From Agrococcus sp. ProA11 (GTDB taxonomy: Bacteria > Actinomycetota > Actinomycetes > Actinomycetales > Microbacteriaceae): 64,000 nt of DNA. Position 1 is the stretch's first letter, and each line of letters starts with the position of its first letter. The stretch spans positions 2,480,001 through 2,544,000 of the forward strand of contig NZ_CP156989.1 of the NCBI RefSeq assembly GCF_039880525.1, in the 5' to 3' direction. The notes under the pieces were generated by a model. That model did no database searches. It was given only the letters and a program-made list of their open reading frames with translations, and was not told the DNA's origin. Below are positions 52,993-60,788 of the stretch, piece by piece. The position numbers were made by a program, and so were the translations under genes.

Positions 52993-53745
52993 TTACCTCT
53001 TTCTCTGCAGGACGCGGCGGCGGTGGTGCTCGTCCGCGCGATTCTCGATCCGATCGAGCACGTCGTCGCCGAGGAAGTTCGGCGACCCGACGGCGAGCGC
53101 CGCCGTCAGGATCCTGGCGTGCTTGTCGGCCATCTCGGTGATCCGCAGGCACTCGGCCGCATCGTCGCCGATGGCGAAGATCCCGTGGCTCTGCAGGTAG
53201 GCGATCTTGGGCAGCCGCCCGTGCTCGGCCACGAATCGTCGCAGCGCATCGCGCATGTGCAGCGCGAGGCCCAGGCCCGGGTCGACGTAGGGCACGAAGA
53301 GCGCCCGCTGGCCGAGCACCACGATCTGGTCGGGGAACAGCGCGCCGGCCGCGATGAGCTCTGCTCGGTCGGAGCACAGGATGCCGTTGGCCGAGATCGG
53401 ATGCGTGTGGCAGGCGGCGCCCGCACCGAACGACAGCACCACCGCGTGCAGCAGCGCCTCGACGCTCGGACGCTTCGCCTGCTGGTCCACGCGGCTGGCC
53501 ATCAGCGCGGCGCCGACGGCATCGTCGTCCGCGTCCTCGGCGTCGAGCATCGCGAGGATCGGTGCGAGCTCGCACTCGACGAGATCGTCCGGGCCCGCCG
53601 AGCCGAGCGTCGAGCCGGATGCCTTCACCAGCATCCGCTGCTCGTCGAGGCGGGCGCTGACGTTGCCCTCGCCGAGGATCGCGAGGCCGCGGTGCGGCTC
53701 GCCGACCGCGTGGCAGAGCGCGAGCAGATCATCGGTGAGGGTCAT
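52993..53745 (-). CDS. Class II aldolase/adducin family protein
   Basis: A 250-aa class II aldolase-fold enzyme (L-fuculose-phosphate aldolase group). Zinc ligands: ACHTHPISANG (His-x-His) and LQSHGIFAIG (His). The N-terminal GEGNVSARLDEQRMLVKASG is the phosphate/substrate loop. ATG 53745 overlaps the permease stop (ATGA). It cleaves or isomerises a phosphorylated keto-sugar, and since a full rhamnulose-1-phosphate aldolase is encoded at 60789, it probably serves another sugar or a side product. Confidence 0.82.
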   Translation of the reverse strand: MTLTDDLLALCHAVGEPHRGLAILGEGNVSARLDEQRMLVKASGSTLGSAGPDDLVECELAPILAMLDAEDADDDAVGAALMASRVDQQAKRPSVEALLHAVVLSFGAGAACHTHPISANGILCSDRAELIAAGALFPDQIVVLGQRALFVPYVDPGLGLALHMRDALRRFVAEHGRLPKIAYLQSHGIFAIGDDAAECLRITEMADKHARILTAALAVGSPNFLGDDVLDRIENRADEHHRRRVLQRKR

Positions 53746-54896
53746 GGCTTCGGTGATCCCGGCTGCGTCATGATCGGGGATGTGCCGGTGCCGGTCGGTG
53801 GCGGGCTCGACCGCTTCCGTCGCAGCGAGAACTGCCCGAACAGCGCGGCGCCGAGGAGCACGAGACCGAGGGCCAGCAGCTGCGCCTGCGCGCCGTCGTT
53901 GCCGGGCACCACGATCAGGATCGAGGCGTTGAGCCAGACGATGAGCAGGGCCGCGAGCAGCACGCCGCTCAGCCTGCCGATGCCGCCGGTGATGGCGACA
54001 CCGCCGAGCACCGCGATGGTGATCGCGGGCAGCGCCATGCCGCCGCCGCTCGTACCGGCGTCGGGGCGCGCGGAGGCGAACTGCGCGACGGTGTAGACGC
54101 CGACCAGACCGGAGATCGCGCCCGCGGCGACGAACGCGGTCATGCGCTTGCGGCGGGTGTCGATGCCCGCCCACTGCGCCGCGGTGTCGTTCGTGCCGAT
54201 GGCGTAGAGCGAGCGGCCGAAGGCGGTTCGGTTCAGCACGAACCAGGCGACGATCGCGACCGGGATCAGGAACGTGAACACCCCCAGCGGCACGAGCGGC
54301 AGCCCGCCGCCGATGACCGGCAGCTCGATGGCCTTCGCCGCGTTGTAGAACTCGGAGATCTCGGGGCCCGAGATCGGGCGCTGGTCGCTGATGACGAGCG
54401 CGATCGAGCGGTAGCCGTAGAAGGTCGCGAGCGTGGCGATCAGCGGCGGGAAGCCGAGGTAGGCGGAGAGGAAGCCGTTGACCGCTCCCAGCACCGCGCC
54501 GAAGAGCACCGCGAGCACGATCGAGACGAGGATCGGCAGCCCCGCCTGCTGGAACAGCATCGCGAACACGATGCCCGACAGCGACACCATCGAGCCGACC
54601 GAGAGGTCGATGCCGCCGCGGCCGGAGGTGATGACGAACAGCTCGGCGATGGCCAGCAGCGCGAGCGGCACGTAGGCGATGAGCGAGGAGGCGAGGTAGT
54701 CGCTGTTGAAGTCGCCGCGCGTCTGCCCCGTGAGGTCGAGGATCGTCATGACGACGATGAGCGCGATCACCAGCACGAGCAGCAGGACGGTGCGGTCCTT
54801 CATGATCCCGCCGCTGAGCCAGTCGCGCACGCGGGAGTCGGCGCGCGCAGGCCGCGCACTGGTCTGCTGCCGATCGGTCGGCTTGACGGCGGTCAT
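53742..54896 (-). CDS. Sugar ABC transporter permease 2 (RbsC/RhaQ-like)
   Basis: A 384-aa permease with about ten helices. RGGIDLSVGSMVSLSGIVFA is the conserved BPD_transp_2 motif and RSLYAIGTNDTAAQWAGIDT the cytoplasmic coupling loop. ATG 54896 overlaps the upstream permease gene by 4 bp. It forms the channel with the partner permease. C-terminal tail is Pro/Ser-rich. Confidence 0.88.
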   Translation of the reverse strand: MTAVKPTDRQQTSARPARADSRVRDWLSGGIMKDRTVLLLVLVIALIVVMTILDLTGQTRGDFNSDYLASSLIAYVPLALLAIAELFVITSGRGGIDLSVGSMVSLSGIVFAMLFQQAGLPILVSIVLAVLFGAVLGAVNGFLSAYLGFPPLIATLATFYGYRSIALVISDQRPISGPEISEFYNAAKAIELPVIGGGLPLVPLGVFTFLIPVAIVAWFVLNRTAFGRSLYAIGTNDTAAQWAGIDTRRKRMTAFVAAGAISGLVGVYTVAQFASARPDAGTSGGGMALPAITIAVLGGVAITGGIGRLSGVLLAALLIVWLNASILIVVPGNDGAQAQLLALGLVLLGAALFGQFSLRRKRSSPPPTGTGTSPIMTQPGSPKP

Positions 54897-55915
54897 GCGC
54901 GCCTCCTGGCTCGTTCGCGGATGAGGTCGGTGCCGACGGCGACGACGATGAAGATGCCGACGAACAGGAAGCCGAGCTGCGTCGGCCAGCCGAGCTGCGT
55001 GACGCCCGACACGACGGTCTGCACGAGGATCGCGCCCAGCAGCGTGCCGATGACGCTGCCGCGGCCGCCGATGATCGAGGTGCCGCCGATGACGACGGCC
55101 GCGATGACCTGCAGCTCCTTGCCGGAGCCGACCGACTGGTCGAGCGTCGAGGTGCCGGTGGCGATCATCATGCACGCGGCGAGCCCGGCCAGGGCGCCGG
55201 TGACGGCGTAGACCCACACCAGGCGCGGCTGCACCTTGATGCCCGCGAGACGCGCGGCGTTGGCGTTGCCGCCGATCGCGTAGAGGCTCCTGCCGGCCTT
55301 CGCGTAGCGCAGGAACCACCAGGCGGCCGCGACCGCGACCACCGCGATCGCGAACGAGTGCGGCACGCCGAGCGTCGAGCCGTCGCTCCCACGACCGAGG
55401 AAGTCGAGCGTGCCGGGGATGCCGTTCACGGTGGACGAGTCGAACACCTGCAGGCCGATCCACTGGAAGACGTTGAGGGTGCCGAAGGTGATGATGATCG
55501 GGTGCACGCGGCCGTAGGCGATGAGCAGGCCGTTGACCGCGCCGAGGGCGAGCCCGATGGCGATCGCGACGAGCAGCGCGAGCGGCGCCGGGATCTCCAG
55601 GTTCACCATCATGCGAGCGGTGACGACGGCGGCGACCATGATCATGGACGCGACCGAGACGTCGATGCCCGCGGTGATGATGACGAAGGTCATGCCGACG
55701 CCGACGAGCGCGATGGGGGCGACCTGCACGAGCAGCGGCCCGACGGAGCCGGGCGTGAGGAACGCGGGGGTGAAGATGCCCAGCAGCGCCCAGAGCACGA
55801 CCAGCACGACGAGCAGCACGATCTCCTGCCCCGTCACCACCGGCGGCAGGATGCGACGCAGGCTGAAGGGCTCGGGACTCGCGGCCGGCTTGGCCGGAGT
55901 GGTGTCGACGCTCAT
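54893..55915 (-). CDS. Sugar ABC transporter permease 1 (RbsC/RhaP-like)
   Basis: A 340-aa BPD_transp_2 permease: ITAGIDVSVASMIMVAAVVT and GRSLYAIGGNANAARLAGIK are conserved. Two different permeases plus one double-domain ATPase match the layout of rhamnose and autoinducer-2 importers. Four-base overlaps on both sides. Confidence 0.88.
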   Translation of the reverse strand: MSVDTTPAKPAASPEPFSLRRILPPVVTGQEIVLLVVLVVLWALLGIFTPAFLTPGSVGPLLVQVAPIALVGVGMTFVIITAGIDVSVASMIMVAAVVTARMMVNLEIPAPLALLVAIAIGLALGAVNGLLIAYGRVHPIIITFGTLNVFQWIGLQVFDSSTVNGIPGTLDFLGRGSDGSTLGVPHSFAIAVVAVAAAWWFLRYAKAGRSLYAIGGNANAARLAGIKVQPRLVWVYAVTGALAGLAACMMIATGTSTLDQSVGSGKELQVIAAVVIGGTSIIGGRGSVIGTLLGAILVQTVVSGVTQLGWPTQLGFLFVGIFIVVAVGTDLIRERARRRA

Positions 55916-57420
55916 GCGGCGTCCTCCTCGATCGCGCCGGCCGCGGCTGCGAGCAGCGAGGCCTGGCTGGCGGTTGGCGGGAACTCCTTGGCGATGCGGC
56001 CGGCGCGGAACACCAGGATGCGATCGGCGACGCGCAGCACCTCTGCCAGGTCGGTCGTGATCACGAGCACTGCGGCACCCTTGTCGGCGAGATCGGCGAC
56101 GATGCTGTGGATCTCCTCCTTCGCACCGACGTCGACGCCCTGCGTGGGCTCGGAGAGCACGAGCAGCTTCGGCTGCTCGACGACCTGTCGCGCGAGCACG
56201 ACCTTCTGCGCGTTGCCGCCCGACATCGCGCCGATCGGCTGCCGCTCAGAGGGGGTCTTCACCGACAGTCGGCCGATGAGGTCGCGGGCGATGCGCTGCT
56301 CGGTCTTCGGCGAGACCCAGCCGGGGATCCTGCTCAGCAGCGGGAGCGATCCGATGGTGATGTTGAAGGCGATGGGCTGGAACGCGAACGCGCCCTGCGA
56401 CGAGCGGTTGGCCGGCAGCATGCGGATGCCGCGACGCTTGGCTGCGGAGGGATTCGTGACGTGCGCGTCGGAGCCGACGGAGCGCATCCGCCCGCCGGTC
56501 GCGTGCCGCATGCCGTAGACGACCTCGCCGACTTCGGCCGCGCCGCAGCCGACCAGGCCGTAGAGGCCCACGATCTCGCCCTCGCGGACGCTGAAGGAGA
56601 CGTCCTCGAAGGCGCCCGCGAGCGAGAGCCCGTCGAGCTCGAGCACCGGCGCGCCGAGCTCGCCGGTGTCCCGCACACCTTCTTCCAACTCGCCGCCCAC
56701 CATGCGCTCGGCGATCTCGCGCACCGTCAGCTCGCCGATCGGCTGCGACGACACGGTCTCGCCGTCGCGCATGATCGTCACCTCGTCGGCGATGCGGAAG
56801 AGCTCGTCGAGCCGGTGGCTGATGTAGATGATCGAGACGCCCTCGGCGGCGAGCTTGCGCACCACCGTGAAGAGCACCTCGATCTCGCTGTCGGTCAGGA
56901 TGGCGCTCGGCTCGTCGAGGATGAGCACGCTCGCCTGCTCGAGCAGCGCCTTCGCGATGGAGACCTGCTGCTGCTTGGCGATCGAGAGCGTGCCGAGCGG
57001 CTGCGACGCGAGCGCGCGGTCGAGGCCGACCGTGTCGAGCAGCTCGAGCATGCGCGGCGCCTGCGCGCGCCAGTCGATGGCGAGCCCGCGCGTGATCTCG
57101 CGCCCCACGAAGAAGTTCTCGGCGACCGTGAGCTCGGGGAAGAGCTGCGGCTCCTGGTAGACGGTCTGCACGCCGAGCTTGATCGCGTCCGACGTCGAGT
57201 GGATGGTGACGTCGCGCCCGTCGATCGTGATGGTGCCCGTGTCGGGCTGCTCGGCGCCCGCGAGGATCTTGATGAGCGTCGACTTGCCGGCGCCATTCTC
57301 CCCGACCAGGGCGTGCACGGTGCCGGGCTTGACGGTGAGGTCGGCGTGGCGGATGGCGCGGACGCCGCCGTAGCGCTTCGAGATGTCGCGCATCTCGAGC
57401 CGTGGCGCGGTGTCAGTCAT
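55912..57420 (-). CDS. Sugar ABC transporter ATP-binding protein, two ABC domains (RbsA/RhaT-like)
   Basis: A 502-aa fused ATPase. Domain 1 has Walker A GENGAGKST, signature LSIAKQQQVSIAKAL (degenerate) and Walker B VLILDEPSAILTDSE. Domain 2 lacks a canonical Walker A (GLVGCGAAE) but has NAQKVVLARQV and LLVLSEPTQGVDVGA, the usual asymmetry of this family. ATG 57420 is chosen because MTDTAPRLEMRDISKRYGG fits the family start. Separated from the SBP gene by strong hairpins. Confidence 0.9.
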   Translation of the reverse strand: MTDTAPRLEMRDISKRYGGVRAIRHADLTVKPGTVHALVGENGAGKSTLIKILAGAEQPDTGTITIDGRDVTIHSTSDAIKLGVQTVYQEPQLFPELTVAENFFVGREITRGLAIDWRAQAPRMLELLDTVGLDRALASQPLGTLSIAKQQQVSIAKALLEQASVLILDEPSAILTDSEIEVLFTVVRKLAAEGVSIIYISHRLDELFRIADEVTIMRDGETVSSQPIGELTVREIAERMVGGELEEGVRDTGELGAPVLELDGLSLAGAFEDVSFSVREGEIVGLYGLVGCGAAEVGEVVYGMRHATGGRMRSVGSDAHVTNPSAAKRRGIRMLPANRSSQGAFAFQPIAFNITIGSLPLLSRIPGWVSPKTEQRIARDLIGRLSVKTPSERQPIGAMSGGNAQKVVLARQVVEQPKLLVLSEPTQGVDVGAKEEIHSIVADLADKGAAVLVITTDLAEVLRVADRILVFRAGRIAKEFPPTASQASLLAAAAGAIEEDAA

Positions 57421-57440
57421 GGTGCTCCCGAGCGATTGTG

Positions 57441-57501
57441 CCGCCGGTGACCGGCGGATGAGCGTGAGGGGTGCCGGGGCGCGGCTGGGCCGCGCCCCGG
57501 C
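57441..57501 (-). terminator. Two strong hairpins between SBP and ATPase genes (attenuator)
   Basis: CCGCCGG-tga-CCGGCGG (57441-57457) and GCCGGGGCGCGGC-tgg-GCCGCGCCCCGGC (57473-57501), both perfect stems. They lie between the substrate-binding gene and the ATPase gene. They would reduce transcription of the downstream genes and protect the SBP mRNA end. Confidence 0.65.
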
Positions 57502-57536
57502 GGGTGCTGGTCGCATCAACCGCGACCGGCGAGGGA

Positions 57537-58580
57537 TCAGTAGTCGTAGTCTCCGGCGTTCTCCGCGGTGAAGACCGTCGGCGGGCCGAGCAGCAGCACG
57601 CCGCTCGCCTCGTCGAACGAGACATCCGTGAGATCCGGGTTCGAGATGCTCGACGTGTCGCTCAGGTCACCGTCGTTGACCAGCTGCATGCCAGCCCAGC
57701 CGGTGAGCCAGCCGAGACCCTCGACATCCCAGAGGATCGAGCCGCTCGACGAACCCGACTCCAGGTAGGGCAGCATCGCCTGCGGCGTGCCGAGGCCCAC
57801 CGTGAAGACCTCGCCCGCGCGGCCGGCGTCCTCGACGGCCTGGGCGACGCCCGGGGCGCTCGAGGTGCACTCGCCCACCAGACCGGTGAGGTCGGGGTTC
57901 GAGTTCATGAGGTCGAGCGCCATCTGCGTTGCCGCAGCCTGGTCCTCGCCGGCGTAGACGATATCGACGATCTCGGCGTCGGGGTACTCGGATGCCGTGT
58001 ATGCCTCCTGCACCTCGATCCACGCGTTGAGGTTCGCCGCCGTCTCACCGCACGACACGATCGCGTACTTGCCGGAGCCTCCCATGGCCTCCAGCAGCGA
58101 GTCGGTCAGCGCCTCGCCGATGCCGTCCACGGAGGCCTGGCTGACGAAGAGCTCGCGCACCGAGTCGGGGGCATCCGTGTCGGTGGTGGCGACGTGGATG
58201 CCGGCGTCCTGCGCCTCCTGCAGCAGCGGTGCCATGGAGTTCGGGTCGTTGGGTGCCACGAACAGCACATCGACGCCCTGCTGGATGAACGAGCGCACGA
58301 TGTCGGCCTGCGCTGCTGCGTCGGCGGTCGTCGGGCCCTGGTACAGCCACTCGAAGCCGAGATCCTCCGCGGCCTGCTGGCCGCCGGTGTTCATCGCCTC
58401 GAAGTAGGGGATGCCCTGCAGCTTGGGGACGAAGGCGATCGAGATCTGCTCGTCGCCACCCTCCGTCGCGCCGGGTGCGGGCGTGGTGCCCGGGTCGTTT
58501 CGCGAGGTGCACCCGGCGAGCACGACGGCAGCGGCCGCCGTGAGCGCGAGTGCACCTGTGATCCTGCGTGAGATCTTCAT
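57537..58580 (-). CDS. Sugar ABC transporter substrate-binding lipoprotein (RhaS-like)
   Basis: A 347-aa binding protein. Lipoprotein signal ISRRITGALALTAAAAVVLA followed by GCTS, then the peripla_BP_4 fold: ISIAFVPKLQGIPYFEAMNT, GVDVLFVAPNDPNSMAPLL, VGLGTPQAMLPYLESGSSSG. AI-2/rhamnose-type binding proteins share the PKLxGIPYFxAM start. Captures the sugar outside the membrane. ATG 58580 overlaps the DeoR stop (ATGA), and the expected ligand is L-rhamnose or a related deoxysugar. Confidence 0.88.
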   Translation of the reverse strand: MKISRRITGALALTAAAAVVLAGCTSRNDPGTTPAPGATEGGDEQISIAFVPKLQGIPYFEAMNTGGQQAAEDLGFEWLYQGPTTADAAAQADIVRSFIQQGVDVLFVAPNDPNSMAPLLQEAQDAGIHVATTDTDAPDSVRELFVSQASVDGIGEALTDSLLEAMGGSGKYAIVSCGETAANLNAWIEVQEAYTASEYPDAEIVDIVYAGEDQAAATQMALDLMNSNPDLTGLVGECTSSAPGVAQAVEDAGRAGEVFTVGLGTPQAMLPYLESGSSSGSILWDVEGLGWLTGWAGMQLVNDGDLSDTSSISNPDLTDVSFDEASGVLLLGPPTVFTAENAGDYDY

Positions 58581-59419
58581 CGATGCTCCTTCTGGGTGAG
58601 GCGTCGGGAGGCTCGTCCCACCCGCGCCGGCACCGACTCCGTGTCGGTGGTCTGTGCGTCGCCGAGGGGCACGCGCGTGACGGTGACGCCCGCTGCCTCC
58701 CACTCGTCGACGAAGTCGTCGGATGCGCGCTCATCGGTGATGAGGCTCGTGACCAGCTCGGTGCTCGCGAACGAGTGCAGTGCGAAGCCGGTGGTCTTGC
58801 TGCTGTCGAACAGCGCGTGCACCTCGTTGCTGGCCTCGACCAGGCCCTGCTTGGAGACCGCCTCGTCGGTGGCGAGCTCGAGCAGACCGCGTTCGGGGGA
58901 GAGGCCGACGACGCCCACGAATGCCTTGTCGATGCGCCCCCTGCCGACGAGCGTGTCGGTGATCGGGCTGACCAGCCCGGAGCTCTCGCGGCGCAGCGTG
59001 CCGCCGGGCACGATGACGCTCGCGTCGGAGCGGTCCATGAGCAGCACCGCGGTGCGCAGCGACTGCGTCACGACGACCAGCCCGGTGCGCTGCAGCAGCT
59101 CGAGCGCGAGGAAGTGCGCGGTGCTGGAGGTGTCGAGCGCGATCACGTCGCCGTCGCGCACGAGCGCGGCCGCCTCGGCAGCGATCGCGCGCTTGGCGCC
59201 CGCTTCCCGCCGCAGCCGGTCGGTGAAGGCGCCCTCATCGCCGCGGTCAGGAGGCAGCGCGCCGCCGCGCGTGCGCCGCAGCAGGTCGCGCTCGGCGAGC
59301 GAGTCGAGATCCTTGCGGATCGTCACCTCGGAGACGCCGAGCTCCCTGGCCAGATCGGCGACCTGCACGGCGCCGTGCTGATCCAACGCATCGAGGATGC
59401 GCGAATCGCGAGTGACCAC
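58577..59419 (-). CDS. DeoR/GlpR-family transcriptional regulator
   Basis: A 280-aa repressor. N-terminal DeoR HTH: ILDALDQHGAVQVADLAREL with GVSEVTIRKDLDSLAERDLL; the C-terminal DeoR-sensor domain shows ALDTSSTAHFLALELLQ and VVPGG-like VIVPGGTLRRESSG. GTG start at 59419 with AAGGAG. It is the first gene of the importer operon and faces the rhamnose catabolic genes. A phosphorylated sugar such as rhamnulose-1-phosphate is the likely inducer, binding to the repeats at 59454-59521. Confidence 0.88.
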   Translation of the reverse strand: MVTRDSRILDALDQHGAVQVADLARELGVSEVTIRKDLDSLAERDLLRRTRGGALPPDRGDEGAFTDRLRREAGAKRAIAAEAAALVRDGDVIALDTSSTAHFLALELLQRTGLVVVTQSLRTAVLLMDRSDASVIVPGGTLRRESSGLVSPITDTLVGRGRIDKAFVGVVGLSPERGLLELATDEAVSKQGLVEASNEVHALFDSSKTTGFALHSFASTELVTSLITDERASDDFVDEWEAAGVTVTRVPLGDAQTTDTESVPARVGRASRRLTQKEHR

Positions 59420-59453
59420 AGAGACTCCTTCGTCAGTGATGCTGGCGACAGTA

Positions 59454-59521
59454 CGCTTTCGAAACCCCCTTCGCAAGCGTTCGATACCAAACCGCAACAT
59501 TTGTGGTTGCGTTCGAAAGCG
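59454..59521. promoter_or_regulatory. Inverted and direct TTCGAAAGCG repeats, DeoR operator region
   Basis: CGCTTTCGAA (59454-59463) is repeated in inverse as TTCGAAAGCG (59512-59521). GCGTTCGA occurs directly at 59477-59484 and 59509-59516. Between them, CGCAAC (59493-59498) and GTTGCG (59506-59511) form a smaller inverted pair. The outer sites are 58 bp apart, suitable for looping or for separate control of the two divergent promoters. The TTTCGAA core is typical for DeoR-family operators. Confidence 0.6.
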
Positions 59522-59603
59522 ACGAGGGGCATGCTGGCAGGCACGAGCACCTCGCGCCGTTGTCGCGGGGCGCCCCCCGATGTCGACGATGACAGGAGCG
59601 ACC

Positions 59604-60764
59604 ATGGCCATCGCGCCCTCGCTGGAAGAGCTTGCCAAGCTGCAGATCGAAGTGCCGAGCTGGGCCTACGGGAACTCCGGCACGCGCTTTCGCGTGTTCG
59701 GGACGCCCGGCACGCCGCGGGATCCGTTCGAGAAGGTCAGCGATGCCGCGCAGGTGCACGCCGCGACCGGCCTCGCACCGCGCGTCGCGATCCACATCCC
59801 CTGGGACCGCGTCGCCGACTACGCGGCACTGCGGAGGCACGCCGAGGATCAGGGCGTCGAGATCGGCACGGTGAACTCGAACACCTTCCAGGAGGAGGAG
59901 TACAAGTTCGGGTCGCTCTGCCACCCGGACGCTCGCGTTCGGCGGCGAGCGGTCGACCACCACCTCGAGTGCCTCGACATCATGCGCGCGGTCGGCGTGC
60001 GCGACCTGAAGATCTGGCTCGCCGACGGCACGAACTACCCCGGTCAGGACTCGATCCGCGAGCGCCAGGACCGCCTGGCCGAGGGCCTGCGCGCGATCTA
60101 CGCCGAGCTCGACGCCGACCAGCGGCTGCTGCTGGAGTACAAGTTCTTCGAGCCGGCGTTCTACCACACGGATGTGCCCGACTGGGGGACGAGCTACGCC
60201 CACACGGTCGCGCTCGGCGACCAGGCGAAGGTGGTGCTCGACACCGGCCACCACGCGCCCGGCACGAACATCGAGTTCATCGTCGCGCAGCTGCTCCGCC
60301 TGGGGAAGCTCGGCGCCTTCGACCTCAACTCGCGCTTCTACGCCGACGACGACCTGATCGTCGGCCTCGCGGATCCCTTCCAGCTGTTCCGCATCGTCAT
60401 GGAGCTCGTCTCCGGCGGCGGTTACGGCGATCCCGACGTGCAGCTGGTGCTCGACCAGTGCCACAACATCGAGGCGAAGATCCCCGGCCAGATCCGCAGC
60501 GTGCTGAACGTGCAGGAGGCGGTCGCGAAGGTGCTCTCGCTCGACACCGAGGCGCTCGCCGCAGCCCGCCGCGACACCGACGTGCTGCTCGCGAACGAGA
60601 TCGTGATGGACGCGTACAGCACCGACGTGCGCCCGCTGCTCGCGGAGTTCCGCGCGTCGCGCGGCCTGCCGGAGGACCCGATGCGCGCCTTCCTGGCCTC
60701 CGGCTACCTCGACCGGATCGCCGACGAGCGCGTCGGTGGCGCGCAGGCGAGCTGGGGAGCCTGA
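59604..60764 (+). CDS. rhaI: L-rhamnose isomerase
   Basis: A 386-aa isomerase converting L-rhamnose to L-rhamnulose. It belongs to the RhaI group of TIM-barrel isomerases. Visible: WAYGNSGTRFRVFGTPGTPR, LKIWLADGTNYPGQDSIRER, metal ligand segments LLEYKFFEPAFYHTDVPDWG, VVLDTGHHAPGTNIEFI and FDLNSRFYADDDLIVGLADP. ATG 59604 is chosen over 59580 and 59589 because AGGAG lies five bases before it. First gene of the plus-strand catabolic operon. Confidence 0.9.
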   Translation: MAIAPSLEELAKLQIEVPSWAYGNSGTRFRVFGTPGTPRDPFEKVSDAAQVHAATGLAPRVAIHIPWDRVADYAALRRHAEDQGVEIGTVNSNTFQEEEYKFGSLCHPDARVRRRAVDHHLECLDIMRAVGVRDLKIWLADGTNYPGQDSIRERQDRLAEGLRAIYAELDADQRLLLEYKFFEPAFYHTDVPDWGTSYAHTVALGDQAKVVLDTGHHAPGTNIEFIVAQLLRLGKLGAFDLNSRFYADDDLIVGLADPFQLFRIVMELVSGGGYGDPDVQLVLDQCHNIEAKIPGQIRSVLNVQEAVAKVLSLDTEALAAARRDTDVLLANEIVMDAYSTDVRPLLAEFRASRGLPEDPMRAFLASGYLDRIADERVGGAQASWGA

Positions 60765-60788
60765 ACGACGATGCAGAGAGAGACGGCC

